A DNA stretch of 26,633 nt from a virus. Below, piece after piece: positions 12,231-23,000 of the stretch (position 1 is the first letter of the stretch; every line of letters starts with the position of its first letter). A program made the translations under genes and the position numbers. The DNA lies in IMG/VR virus record IMGVR_UViG_3300046413_000604, positions 1 to 26,633 of that record; one strand, written 5' to 3'. The notes under the pieces are model-generated. The model was not told the DNA's origin. It was given only the letters and a program-made list of their open reading frames with translations, and made no database searches.

Positions 12231-12890
12231 ATGACTACTTCTTTCCCTGGATATCGTGATTATCCCACGACTCCTGTTACACCACTACAGAGGGGTGCAG
12301 TCAATGAGGTTTTACAATCCATTGGTCAGGCTCCTGTCTCTACTCTAGATTCATCCAACCCGGACGTTGCGATTGCTTGGAATACGCTGGTGTCTTCGTC
12401 GAGGGATATCCAGGCTGAAGGATGGACTTTTAATCGTGAGTATCATGTACAACTAACTCGCGATGAAAATAATAAATTACTTGTTCCAGCTAACTATATT
12501 CAGATTGATCTTACAAATGATCCATCTAATTTAAACCATGATGCAGTTATTAGAACTGATGCTACAGGTCAACGCTACCTATATGATCGCTTTCAGCATT
12601 CTGATAATTGGTATTACAATCCGTATGTTGATGTCATTCTAAAATTTGATTGGGAAGACATCCCAATACCAATCGCCAACTATGTTATTGCTAGGGCTGC
12701 AGCTATTACTTCTAGCAGAATAACTGGTGATACTACTCAGTACAAAATGCTCCAAGAACGTGAAGACTATTGCAGAGCACAAGCGATGGAGTATGAAACA
12801 TCGCAAGGTGATTACAACTTCTTAGGTATTGAGAGAAGCGATAATATGTATCAACCTTTTTCTCCTGTTGATATGTTAAGGAGGTTTTAA
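12231..12890 (+). CDS. Tail tubular protein A, T7 gp11-like
   Basis: A 219-aa gatekeeper/adaptor protein that binds below the portal and carries the nozzle. Podoviral landmarks are AVNEVLQSIGQAPVSTLDSSNPDV near residue 24, SSRDIQAEGWTFNRE, NLNHDAVIRTDATGQRYLYD, and PIPIANYVIARAAAITSSRITGD. Length matches T7 gp11 (196 aa). The stop overlaps the next start as TAATG, and the codons for its last residues (LRRF) double as AGGAGG, the Shine-Dalgarno of the next gene. Confidence 0.93.
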   Translation: MTTSFPGYRDYPTTPVTPLQRGAVNEVLQSIGQAPVSTLDSSNPDVAIAWNTLVSSSRDIQAEGWTFNREYHVQLTRDENNKLLVPANYIQIDLTNDPSNLNHDAVIRTDATGQRYLYDRFQHSDNWYYNPYVDVILKFDWEDIPIPIANYVIARAAAITSSRITGDTTQYKMLQEREDYCRAQAMEYETSQGDYNFLGIERSDNMYQPFSPVDMLRRF

Positions 12891-15004
12891 TGGCAGCTGT
12901 TACTCAAACTGTACCTGACTTTTTAAAAGGGGTATCACGTAGGCCGGACCAAGATAAGGAACTTGGACATGTACGTGATGCTATTAATGTATATCCAGAC
13001 ATGACTTTTGGTATGTCTAAGCGTCCCGGTGTTTCATGGGTTGCTGATCTTGGTACACAAGCTGCGTACAATAATGCGTTCTGGTTTAAATTTGAACGTT
13101 CAGCTTCTGAAATTTATTTTGGAGCAATAGTTAATAATACTGTAAGCATATGGAACCTGAATACTGGTAGTGCTGTTACTGTCAATAATGCTACCAATGC
13201 TTATCTCAATGGTACACGTAATAGTTTTTCTGTTGCTCACCGTAAAGATCAGATGATCATTGTCAATAAGACAAAGGTAACAGCTACAACAGGTACTACG
13301 TCTGGATCACTAACTGGAACTGTTACAGCTGTTGGTGATCTACCAACTAGTCCTAATGCTAATGACCTCTACCATGTAACTAATACATTTATTGCAGAGG
13401 ACGATTACTATGTCATCTATCAAAATGGTGCTTGGCAAGAAACTGTAAAGCCTGGAATTGTTTTGGGACTCGATCCCACCACCATGCCATTGGAACTTAA
13501 GTTTAATACTAGTTCTAATAACTTTACCTTAAGCTCACCTTCCTATATAAATAGACTGACTGGAGACGATACTACTAATCCATTCCCAAGTTTTATTGGT
13601 AGTACTATCAATGAGGTCTTTTTTTATAATAACCGTCTTGGTTTCTTAAGTGATGATAACGTAATACTTTCTAGGGTACGTTCAGTATTTGATTTCTTTA
13701 GAGAGTCTGCTCTTACTTTGTCTGATGCAGATGTCATTGATCTCCTTACCACTAGTCAAAAACCTGTAGATCTTTTTGCAGTGATTCCACAGCAGCAGGG
13801 TTTGGTCCTATTTAGTAGGAGTGAGCAGTTTCTAATGTATACAGATGAAGGTGTGTTGACACCATCTAAAACTGTTATTAGGACAATTGCTAACTTTGAA
13901 ATGGACGTCAGTATTGACCCAGTTCAAATTGGTAAACAGATTATATTCACTGGTTCTGCTCCTACATATACTCGTGTGTTCTCTATGAACGTACAGGGTG
14001 ATCAGAGTAACTCCCTCTATGATGATATAGGTAAGGTTGTATCTGAATGGATTCCAACAGGATTAGACCGTCTTGTAGGTAGCTCTCAGAACTCATTCAT
14101 TGCATTGTCTGGACCTGGTTTAGATTATGTTTATCTCTTCCGCACATATGAGGAAGGTGAAAAAGTACTATTCAAGTCTTGGTTTAAATGGCAGCTACCA
14201 GGCCCAGTACAAGCCTTTGATACATCTCAAGATCAAGTTCAGGTTATATGTACAGTAGGCGGTCGTACGGTACTACTAAGAGGCTTTATAAGTCCTACTG
14301 CTGCTACTGCAACACTTACAACTGAAGACGGATTAGTAGTAGTTAACCCTTGTGTAGACATGCTGGCACAAGCATCTGCATTTGAACAGGTTCTATCAAG
14401 TGGTGTTACTAGCAATTATGTTGCTGTTCCTTTTTCACCGATTTTAGATGCTGACGGAAATCCTGATTTTACTAATGCAATTGTAATGCAAACCGATAGT
14501 TCTTCTGGATCTAGTTCAGGTGCATTCTTCCGCCCTTCTGAAATCGTTCAACGCACTATTAGTGGAAATTCTTATTGGACATTTAATGTTAAAAATGTAG
14601 ATCTATCGGCTTATAATACTGCGTCCACATTGTTTGTTGGATATACGTATTCTATGGATATGGATCTACCAAAGGTTTATTTTCGCAACGGTGATTCCGT
14701 AGATTATACAGCATCATTGATCATTAATAGACTTAAATATAGTTGTGGTAATACTGGAGCTATAAGCTTTTCTCTTCGAGAACGTGGAGAAACTAAATTC
14801 CTCACTGTTGGTGAAGTTGTCCAGTCTAACTATTATAAATTAGATTCCGTTCCTATTGATGATGAGCGTATATTTGATTTACCAGTACATATGAGGAATG
14901 ACGCCTTTGATATAAAGATTTCCTCTGATAGCCCCTACCCTGTATCTCTTCTTTCCATGTCATGGGAAGGTCAATATTCACCTAGATATTACAAACGAGC
15001 ATGA
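12890..15004 (+). CDS. Tail tubular protein B (nozzle), T7 gp12-like
   Basis: A 704-aa beta-propeller-type tail nozzle protein. It starts with the family signature MAAVTQTVPDFLKGVSRRPD, then GHVRDAINVYPDMTFGMSKRPG, and later FFYNNRLGFLSDDNVILSRVRSVFDFF and GLVLFSRSEQFLMYTDEGVLTPSKT, all typical of T7 gp12 (794 aa). Six copies form the tail tube tip to which fibres attach. It follows gp11 with a one-base overlap and an internal AGGAGG site. Its last codon region overlaps the next gene as ATGA. Confidence 0.95.
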   Translation: MAAVTQTVPDFLKGVSRRPDQDKELGHVRDAINVYPDMTFGMSKRPGVSWVADLGTQAAYNNAFWFKFERSASEIYFGAIVNNTVSIWNLNTGSAVTVNNATNAYLNGTRNSFSVAHRKDQMIIVNKTKVTATTGTTSGSLTGTVTAVGDLPTSPNANDLYHVTNTFIAEDDYYVIYQNGAWQETVKPGIVLGLDPTTMPLELKFNTSSNNFTLSSPSYINRLTGDDTTNPFPSFIGSTINEVFFYNNRLGFLSDDNVILSRVRSVFDFFRESALTLSDADVIDLLTTSQKPVDLFAVIPQQQGLVLFSRSEQFLMYTDEGVLTPSKTVIRTIANFEMDVSIDPVQIGKQIIFTGSAPTYTRVFSMNVQGDQSNSLYDDIGKVVSEWIPTGLDRLVGSSQNSFIALSGPGLDYVYLFRTYEEGEKVLFKSWFKWQLPGPVQAFDTSQDQVQVICTVGGRTVLLRGFISPTAATATLTTEDGLVVVNPCVDMLAQASAFEQVLSSGVTSNYVAVPFSPILDADGNPDFTNAIVMQTDSSSGSSSGAFFRPSEIVQRTISGNSYWTFNVKNVDLSAYNTASTLFVGYTYSMDMDLPKVYFRNGDSVDYTASLIINRLKYSCGNTGAISFSLRERGETKFLTVGEVVQSNYYKLDSVPIDDERIFDLPVHMRNDAFDIKISSDSPYPVSLLSMSWEGQYSPRYYKRA

Positions 15005-15507
15005 CCACACCAACTCAACGTGAAGTAATTCACAATAAAACAGCAGACATGATTAAACGTGCGGCTGGTGATAATGATGAAGCTTTTGATTATCTTGCTT
15101 TTATCTTCCAAGCCACACGTGTTATCGACGATGTTGTTGATAATGACAAGGAGATTAACCACAAGTCTTATTTTACTTGTATGGAAAATCTCTTTGTCAG
15201 GCTTCATACTAATAAGTTTTTTACTGCTAACTATGCAGCCCTCGTCTCTCAACATGTAACTATATGGAACACCTGGTTAGCTGCTAATCATGCAGAAGAA
15301 AAAGGAGACCTTATAGATAAAGTACATGCTAGAACTTGGCGTCTTTACATTGATGAATTACTACCGTTGGTTGCTTTACTTACACAAGGATACGAAAAAA
15401 TGAAGGAGTTAGACAACGACATCCGTGTCTTTACAGCTTTGTACCATCGCATGGATCCACCAGATTTTAATTTAGAGGAGGTTTTAGAAGATGTCAGGAG
15501 GAACTAA
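15001..15507 (+). CDS. Protein of unknown function in the gp13 position, 168 aa
   Basis: Not recognised. A 168-aa, mostly helical, soluble protein in the slot where T7 has gene 13, but with no visible similarity to T7 gp13. The segment FIFQATRVIDDVVDNDKEI (residues 34-52) contains D43-D44-x-x-D47, the aspartate pattern of isoprenoid synthases. The protein is far shorter than those enzymes and no second aspartate motif is evident. The start overlaps gp12 (ATGA), and the last 17 bases overlap the next gene. GAGGAGG within the codons near its C-terminus serves as that gene's Shine-Dalgarno. Confidence 0.75.
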   Translation: MTTPTQREVIHNKTADMIKRAAGDNDEAFDYLAFIFQATRVIDDVVDNDKEINHKSYFTCMENLFVRLHTNKFFTANYAALVSQHVTIWNTWLAANHAEEKGDLIDKVHARTWRLYIDELLPLVALLTQGYEKMKELDNDIRVFTALYHRMDPPDFNLEEVLEDVRRN

Positions 15508-17227
15508 TAGTAATATCAAAAGACAGAATAAGCAAATTGCAAAGCAATATAAGTATGATAAGAAGTTTAGAACGTATCAGCATGACACTAATATCGATAG
15601 GTACAAAGAGTCCCTATCTAAAGTTGAACTAGCTAGAGATCAGGAGAAATCAAATCGGAATTATAGAAATAAAACTCAAGGTCAACAGTTTAAATATCAA
15701 AAGGCCATTCAGGCTCAAGAGTATCAAGCACAAACAGAGGCTTTTGATAAATCTGAATCAATCTATAAAAAACAGATTGGTTTAAATAAAGAAGCTGCTG
15801 CTTTAACTCTGGAATCAGAACAGAATAAGTTAGACGAAGCTCTATTAGCAGCATCTTTTGATAAGAAAGATCTTGATATTGGACAACTTGAGAACAAAGC
15901 TACAGCAAAGTATGACAAAGAAGGTACTGCGATAAAGCGTACTGACGCTAACACTATGTCAACTCTTGACAAAAGCTCTGTTACCTCAGACCTTTCAGAA
16001 AAGATTGAAAAAAGCACAATTGATCAATCAAAATTAGAGTCTGTTTACTCACATGAGGGAAGGGCTTACACTATCCAACAAGCACAGATGGATCGTGAAA
16101 CAGCCAAGATTGGATCTACTGAAGGCTGGGGTCTTCAAGGTAATCAACTTGAGTTTCAGGAAGCCGCTGCAAAAAATCTTGCAAATAGAATTGATAACAG
16201 AGTTGAATTAATCCGTACTAAGGGTGCATTGATTGCACGTGGAGTAGAGGGTAATACAGCTACTGGTTTGGCTCAATCTGCACTAGCTGAATATGGCAGA
16301 AAACAAGCTGCCTCAGCACTGGACCTAATTTTTAGCTCGAAGCAGAAATCCCTTTCTGATGAAAAAGTCAAAGGGACTGCAACCTACAGTTCAGCTGATG
16401 TTGCATCTAAAAAATCCCTCTCTACTATTGGTAGGGAAAAGTCCACTGATATCCTTAAACTTGATAAATCTAAAATTTCTGTTGATACTAAGTTTGCAAA
16501 AGAAAAAGCTACTAACAAAACTAGTAAGCTTGATGCTGCTTTGAGTTCTACTTTAAAGCAATTGACTCTTAGTGATACTAAAACTGACTCGAAACTTGGA
16601 TTCCAGACTCAGCGTTATACACTTGGTAAGGAAAAGATTGTTGAGACAGAAAAGAGTGCTAAAAAAGCATTCAAACTGTCTAAGAAAAAATTAGAACTGG
16701 ATCAAAGGGGAGCTGACCTTAAAGCTTTTGGTCAGCAAATGATCAAACCGACTAAGCCGCCCAAAATACCTAGACCACTTAAACTGCCTAAAACTCTATT
16801 CATTGATCCAACTAAACCTAGGAAACCGCCTAAGCCTGTTAAAGGTGCACTTGGTAAGACTAGTGTTTGGAATACTGTCAGTGATGGTCTTGGTGCTCTG
16901 AGCCAGGTTGCATCTATTGCGGCCCCATTTGTGTCCGATATTAAAACCAAGCATACAGTTGAACCTATTGTAAATGCTTCAACCAAGCTATCTAATCTGA
17001 AGCCTGTCAGCTTCTACTACACACCTGAATATACTGCTGACCCTGATCGACTGCATCATGGTTTCGTAGCACAAGAATATAAGGAAGTTATGCCAGATGC
17101 TACATACGATCTTAAAGGTACTCTTGCCATTGATACTAATGACCTCATCGGTCTACTTGTCAAAGGTCATCAAGAACTTCAAGAACAAATTGTACAGCTG
17201 GAAAACAAACTCTCTGCAACTAATTAA
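15491..17227 (+). CDS. Internal virion protein (gp14-like) with C-terminal peptidase_S74 chaperone domain
   Basis: A 578-aa protein in the gp14 position. Residues ~1-130 and 220-410 are highly charged, Lys/Gln/Glu-rich coiled coil. Residues ~235-285 (NRVELIRTKGALIARGVEGNTATGLAQSALAEYGRKQAASALD, shortened) resemble the conserved core of phage internal virion protein B. A Pro/Lys-rich linker spans ~417-452. The last ~97 residues form an intramolecular chaperone auto-processing domain: S482-D483-IKTK at the cleavage site, LKPVSFYY, HHGFVAQEYKEVMPDA, a Leu-rich ending helix and a final coiled coil. In other phages this domain trimerises fibres and then cuts itself off at the Ser of SD. The start ATG 15491 has GAGGAGG nine bases upstream. 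Confidence 0.8.
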   Translation: MSGGTNSNIKRQNKQIAKQYKYDKKFRTYQHDTNIDRYKESLSKVELARDQEKSNRNYRNKTQGQQFKYQKAIQAQEYQAQTEAFDKSESIYKKQIGLNKEAAALTLESEQNKLDEALLAASFDKKDLDIGQLENKATAKYDKEGTAIKRTDANTMSTLDKSSVTSDLSEKIEKSTIDQSKLESVYSHEGRAYTIQQAQMDRETAKIGSTEGWGLQGNQLEFQEAAAKNLANRIDNRVELIRTKGALIARGVEGNTATGLAQSALAEYGRKQAASALDLIFSSKQKSLSDEKVKGTATYSSADVASKKSLSTIGREKSTDILKLDKSKISVDTKFAKEKATNKTSKLDAALSSTLKQLTLSDTKTDSKLGFQTQRYTLGKEKIVETEKSAKKAFKLSKKKLELDQRGADLKAFGQQMIKPTKPPKIPRPLKLPKTLFIDPTKPRKPPKPVKGALGKTSVWNTVSDGLGALSQVASIAAPFVSDIKTKHTVEPIVNASTKLSNLKPVSFYYTPEYTADPDRLHHGFVAQEYKEVMPDATYDLKGTLAIDTNDLIGLLVKGHQELQEQIVQLENKLSATN

Positions 17228-17244
17228 TTACACACCTTTGAGGT

Positions 17245-20025
17245 ATGGCCGAATTTAAAAGTAGTGCACGAAGAATAGCCTTCAACCCTATTACATTACC
17301 TGATACTGCATCCACCTACCTACGGGCGGAGGAAAAGCGTATAGATAAATTGAGAGAAGCGTATTCACGCGACATCGATAATAGGGAACAGTACGCTGAT
17401 GCACTAGAGAAAAAACAAGAAACTGAAAGACGTAATGTCGAGAGTAATTCTCAGCTTAAGAAACAATTTGATCAAACTTATACGAACGCATTACGTCAAC
17501 GTTATAACCAGATAAATCAAAAAGAAGCCGATAAAACCAGAGCTTATGAAAATAGGCTTAAGCAGATGTCTGAGTTTTCAAAGAAAGCTGGTGCTGAGTT
17601 AAAAGCTTTTGGTGAACGCCGTTCGGAAGAACAACAGAATATTGGTTTCAATATCTACAACGAGACTGGTGTAGACCCTGTACAGCTTCAGGAATTCCGT
17701 ATCAAAATGGCGGACCTCGAAGCTGAGGGTATTGCTGAGGAAGGTTATATAAACAGTCTTGAGGCTAAGGGTGTTGATGTTGCCGCTTTACGACGTGTAC
17801 AGGGTCTTAGTGGCTGGCGTCTCGTGGGTGCTCAAAAAGCCATGGCTAAGAACGCTGGAGCAGACTGGAAAGCATTTACTGAGAACCCTGAAAATAGAGA
17901 GAAAAAGTACGACATTGGTGATGGAACCATGTTGTCTCTTGAGGAAGCATTGAATGACCCGGACCCTAATCAGGCGCACTTCAATACAGTTCTAAGCGCT
18001 ATGCGTGCGGAATTTACTAAACCCTATTCTGATTTAAGCCCTGAATTTTCACATGAGCATTTTTGGCCTGGTGTCAATGGTGTTACTGAAACCTTGCAAT
18101 CTGAGTTCCATAGTAAGGATCAAGCTGCTTTCCGTGCAGCGCGTGCAGAAGGAGATATTAATCTTCTCACTACTACTTTTCTTGAAAGCGAAGGTGAAAT
18201 CGATTTATCTAATCTTCTCGAACATTATGGTGGTGGAACTCTTGGATATGATCGTCTTCATGTAGCTGTCAATAAGCTAATTGAGATCGGACGGTTTGGA
18301 GATAGGGAGCTTGAAGCTTTAAAAAATGCAACCATCTTTAAGGATGGAAAAGCAGTTAGTTATTTAGATGCTTTCTCTAAAGGTAAAGGTTCTACTAAGC
18401 ATCTTGCGTTCCTTAATACTGCAGCAAAAAATATTCATAACCAATCTGAAAATGTTAGGACGATGACTGAAGCACAGCTTGATGCTAGTGCCGAGTCAGC
18501 TGTCGAAAAGTTTGTTGCTACTGCTACTACTAGTGGTATTAGTCCTTCGCAGTATCAAAAATGGGAAGCAACTTATATCCAGACTTACAATAAGCAACCA
18601 CCAGCTTGGCTTAAGACATATGCAACCAATGAAACATATGGTGTAGCTGAAGCCGAAGCGATCCTTGAAGAGAAATGGAGAGATGGAACTTTAACTAGTG
18701 ACGTTCTCAAGATGAAAGCATATCAACAATTGCTTCCTGAACGTCGCCAGTACTACCAAACACTAGCAGGTATGTACGAAGAGCAAGCCAGCTCTGATCA
18801 GATAAAAGCACATGAAAAAGATATTAAGGGTCTTGTATCAAAAGCTTTAAAGATGTCTACCGTTGATGATATAAATGGAGAAGTAAATACTGTTGCTTTT
18901 CATATTACTCAGGATTATAAGAATCTTGTTCAACGAAACATTAGTAGTGGTGCATACTCATCAGCTGGTGAGGCTACTTCTGCAGCAATGGAACAGATTA
19001 GAAAAGAACTAGCTTTAGGAGCTGAAAAAGAAGGGCTTCCTTATTCTTTGAATCGGCTAGAAGATGGATCTTTGGATTTAAAAAATCCTGGCTTTGCAAT
19101 GATGAAATCGCTTTCCTCTCCTCATAAAGATACCGCCACATTAATTAAAGGATACGATAAGCAGTATGCGCTAGATAATGATGTAATCACTAAGAAACAA
19201 TTATTTGGAAGTATTGATGACTCGAATTCGCTTATTAGCCGTATCGATTCTGGCTATAGGAATGGTGGCTTCATCCCTGAAGCTATCAAAGACATAGCGG
19301 TGAAAGACAAAGATCGTAGTGTTTTAGATATTGTCAATAGTCAACTTGAGAAATACAACTTACCACTTATCAAAGCTTCTAGGGATCAAGCAGTTCAATA
19401 TGCAACTGATCCTGAGTTCCGACGTTTGATTACACACATGACTTCTGAAAGTCGTGTCTTTCGTGGTTTGACAAACACTAATTATAAAAACGGAGTTGTT
19501 GGTATTCCGGCGTACAAACCTATGTTGGATCTTATTGCCAGCAAGGAATCTGCTAACGACACTGAGTATGGTGGTTATGATTCGTTGAACACTGGCGGTG
19601 CTGACGGTGGTCACACAGCATTTGGTTCTAGTACTGGTACTAAAAAGTTCCAGACTCCATTAACTGAGATGACAGTAGAGGAAGTAATGAATCTCCAGAA
19701 TGATGGAGTTCTGCATGCTACTGGTCGATATCAAATTATCCGTTCAACACTGGCAAATGTTGTAAGCCAGGTTGGTCTTGATCCGAAAACAACAAAATAC
19801 GATGAAGCAACACAAGATCTACTAGCAATCCATTTGCTATGGGGGCGTGTTGGTAAACAACTTAGAACTGATGGTCAAGCATTAATTGGGCTTGGTCAAG
19901 AGTGGATTGGTCTGCAAAACGTTTCTTCTGAACGTAAAATTGCTGCACTTGAACTTATTAAATCAGATCCACGTTATAAGAACTTTGATTCAGTTCGCTT
20001 GTACCCGAACCTACTAGGTAAATAA
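17245..20025 (+). CDS. Internal virion protein (gp15-like) with C-terminal muramidase-like domain
   Basis: A 926-aa ejected internal core protein in the T7 gp15 position (747 aa in T7). Most of it is helical: a coiled coil spans residues ~25-120, and long helical repeats follow. From about residue 758 it changes to a compact lysozyme-like domain: LDLIASKESANDTEYGGYDSLNTGG (E768 as likely catalytic Glu), TEMTVEEVMNLQ, ATGRYQIIRSTL, and YDEATQDLLAIHLLWG. This pattern matches phage muralytic domains that open peptidoglycan so that internal proteins can form the ejection channel. In T7 the lytic domain is at the start of gp16 instead. It starts 17 bases after the preceding gene and overlaps gp16 by one base (TAATG). 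Confidence 0.8.
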   Translation: MAEFKSSARRIAFNPITLPDTASTYLRAEEKRIDKLREAYSRDIDNREQYADALEKKQETERRNVESNSQLKKQFDQTYTNALRQRYNQINQKEADKTRAYENRLKQMSEFSKKAGAELKAFGERRSEEQQNIGFNIYNETGVDPVQLQEFRIKMADLEAEGIAEEGYINSLEAKGVDVAALRRVQGLSGWRLVGAQKAMAKNAGADWKAFTENPENREKKYDIGDGTMLSLEEALNDPDPNQAHFNTVLSAMRAEFTKPYSDLSPEFSHEHFWPGVNGVTETLQSEFHSKDQAAFRAARAEGDINLLTTTFLESEGEIDLSNLLEHYGGGTLGYDRLHVAVNKLIEIGRFGDRELEALKNATIFKDGKAVSYLDAFSKGKGSTKHLAFLNTAAKNIHNQSENVRTMTEAQLDASAESAVEKFVATATTSGISPSQYQKWEATYIQTYNKQPPAWLKTYATNETYGVAEAEAILEEKWRDGTLTSDVLKMKAYQQLLPERRQYYQTLAGMYEEQASSDQIKAHEKDIKGLVSKALKMSTVDDINGEVNTVAFHITQDYKNLVQRNISSGAYSSAGEATSAAMEQIRKELALGAEKEGLPYSLNRLEDGSLDLKNPGFAMMKSLSSPHKDTATLIKGYDKQYALDNDVITKKQLFGSIDDSNSLISRIDSGYRNGGFIPEAIKDIAVKDKDRSVLDIVNSQLEKYNLPLIKASRDQAVQYATDPEFRRLITHMTSESRVFRGLTNTNYKNGVVGIPAYKPMLDLIASKESANDTEYGGYDSLNTGGADGGHTAFGSSTGTKKFQTPLTEMTVEEVMNLQNDGVLHATGRYQIIRSTLANVVSQVGLDPKTTKYDEATQDLLAIHLLWGRVGKQLRTDGQALIGLGQEWIGLQNVSSERKIAALELIKSDPRYKNFDSVRLYPNLLGK

Positions 20026-23000
20026 TGGAAGAACAAAATTTAACTGCAGAAGATATTGCAGCTAAGGAAGAGAGGGAACGTCAAGCGAAAGTCTTCAATG
20101 AAACTATGGCTGATGCAAACGCCGTAAGTCAAAGCTCTTCTGATCAACAGCAACAACAATCTGAGGATACTGCTAAGACTTTATCTAAGGTCAATGACGA
20201 TGGTTCATTGAAACCTACACAGGAGACAATGGATGACCCTAAAGACTTTGGTATTACTGAGAATATCCAAGACGGAGCTAATGCTGTAGTTGCTGGTCTT
20301 CAGGATTCTTGGAATAATACTGTTGACCTTGGGAAGTTTTTTGATCCTGCTTTTTATCAGAAGTCCACAAAAGAAGACCCTTATGAGTTTAAGTCTGATT
20401 GGAAGTTTGATGAGCAACCAATTGTAAGAACTAGATGGGGTAAATTACTTCGTGGGGTTACTGATATTGGTGTTGGATTCATCGGTGTCGGAAAGATTGG
20501 TACGGGTATCAAAGGTGCTCGTGCGCTTATGTTCGGACAGAAGGCTGCAAAAGCTGCACAGTTTGGCCCACTGACAGCCTCTGCTATGAGACTTCAGAAA
20601 GCAAAGAACCTAGGTAAGACTTTTAAGGAAGGTGCTATTGCTGGTGCTTTAGTTGATGCTTGGGATAGTGATTCCCATGATGCCAATATGGCTCGTACAC
20701 TTATTGAAATTAATCCTTCATGGGCACCAACGTTAGAAGTAATTGCAACTAATGATGATATGTCACCGGCTCAAAGGTCTCTATACAACGTTATGGAGGG
20801 TGTTGGAATTGGTGGTTTAATGAACGTAGCTCTTGATGGTGTCAAAGCAGGCGCTAGGGCTCTAAGTGGTAACAAGCAGAAAGCACTTAAGAATGCTAAA
20901 AAGCTCAACCCTGAGATGGCTAAGGAGTCAAACAGTACTCCTATGGCAGCTGTTGAAAGGGCTTCTGATGTTGAATACAACAACAAGGTTCAGTTTGTAG
21001 CTGAACAGGCTGAAGCTAAATACCAACGTGAACAGTTTAAGTCACTTAAGAAGAATGGTTTTATTCCTGAGGATATGGACTATGAAAACTTTAAGGCTAA
21101 CTATAAGGGTTCTAAGGATCCTAATGCACGTAAAAACTGGTCACAGTTATCTGATCAAGAGGTTGAATTTGAAAAACAGCTTTATGCAGCTAACAATAAA
21201 ATTGACGTTGGTCCTGAAAGAGATTTCTCTCGTCAGACAATTAAACAATCAGAGCAGTTCACTGAGATTGGTAAGGATCAATTAAATGTTGACCTTGACC
21301 GTGGTACTCCTAGAGATACACCGTATTACTACCAAGGTGCTGAGTTCCATGAGAACCAGCCACTGACATCGACGTCACGCCCTGCTAAAGCGTTAAGGGA
21401 TCAAGTTCAGATCCGTAATGACCCTGCAAATAAGTATGGAGCTAATCGTGCTCCTATGACTGAAGCGGCTATCCGCCGTGCTGCTGATGCTTCTGGTTCT
21501 TCTATCAAGGAACTAGAGAAGATGGCTGAGCAGTTTGCTGAGAGTCCTGAATACTCAACCCTGTATGGATCTACATCTAGGGCACAGATGAGGAATGACT
21601 TTATTGACTCTGCTGCTGATCTTAAATCCTTTCTTGATGACACAGGTCATAGTCGTATGACTGATATGAGTGAAGACTCCATGTTGGAATTCTTGGCTTC
21701 ATTACGTTCAATTAATAAAACACAGATTGAAGGTATTGATGTTTTGAATCATCGTCAGACAGTTGCTGCTGATGTGATGATTGGACAGCTTACTCAACAG
21801 ATCCGTGATCTATCTAAAGCATCATTAAGTGTTGATGGTGTTATTGATACCACATCACCTGGCGGCATCCTAGATGGAATGATTGCTAGGTATAAGACAC
21901 TTACTCGTTTGAGAGCTGAAACGTCTGCATTGTCATCTTATAACCTCCGTAGGTTTAAAGCTGGTAGTGAGTCTGTTAAAGACATTAACTTTAAAAATGT
22001 ACAAAAATCTGCATCTGATGAAGCTGCAGCACGAGTTGACCTACTAGCAAAAGTTATTAGGGAAGACAAGGATGGATCAATGTTTGAAGCGTTTAGGTAT
22101 TTTACTGCTGCTTCAAACGGTAGTGCTCAGACATTTAAGGATATGGATGAGTTTTTCCGTCGTAAGCTCGTTGGTTTTTCTGATGGAAACACACAGCAAC
22201 GTAATGCTGTACTTAACGAGATGATGACCATGGGCATTAACTCAATGCTTAGTGGTCCTAAGACTCCTGCTAGAGCTGTTATCGGTACAGGTATTGGTAC
22301 GTTCATGCGTCCAGTTGCTGCAATCATCGGTTCAAAACTTCCTGGTGGCGATCCCCGTATAGCGCGTGAATCATATGCTGCGCTTGGTGCTATGTGGCAA
22401 GCACGTGGTGAAGCATGGCATAAGGCTATTGCTGACTACAGAACCTACATGACTAAGGAAGATCCTTTCCGTGGTTTTATCGTCACTAAGGGTGATGAAG
22501 AATTCGAAGCTTTACAAAATTACTATAAAAGTAATGGGACTCGAAATGAACAAGCTCAAATGGCTTTGTTCCAAACAATGCGTGGTCTTAACAAAAGCCC
22601 TTTGTTGAACTATGGCCCAAGAATGATGGCTGCAGCTGATTCATTTTTTACTCAGCTAATTGGTCGTGGTCGTCAAAGAGCACTTGCTTTTAATGAAATC
22701 TATGACAGGTTTGAACATACAACTAAGTCTGTCAGTTCTGATGATTTCAAACAATTAGTCCGTGATGCTGAAAATAAATTTCAGAAAGATATCTGGGATG
22801 CTGACGGTAAAGTAATCGATGAGATGGTTAAGTATGCTTCTGATGAAGCGAAGTTGACTAAAGAGCTGCCATTGTTTTTTAAGCAAATTGATAATGCTAT
22901 GAATAATGCACCATTTCTCAAACCCTTTGTTGGTTTGTTTATGAAAACTGGTGTGAACGCTCTTGAAATGACTGCAAAATATACACCAATTCTCAATAAA

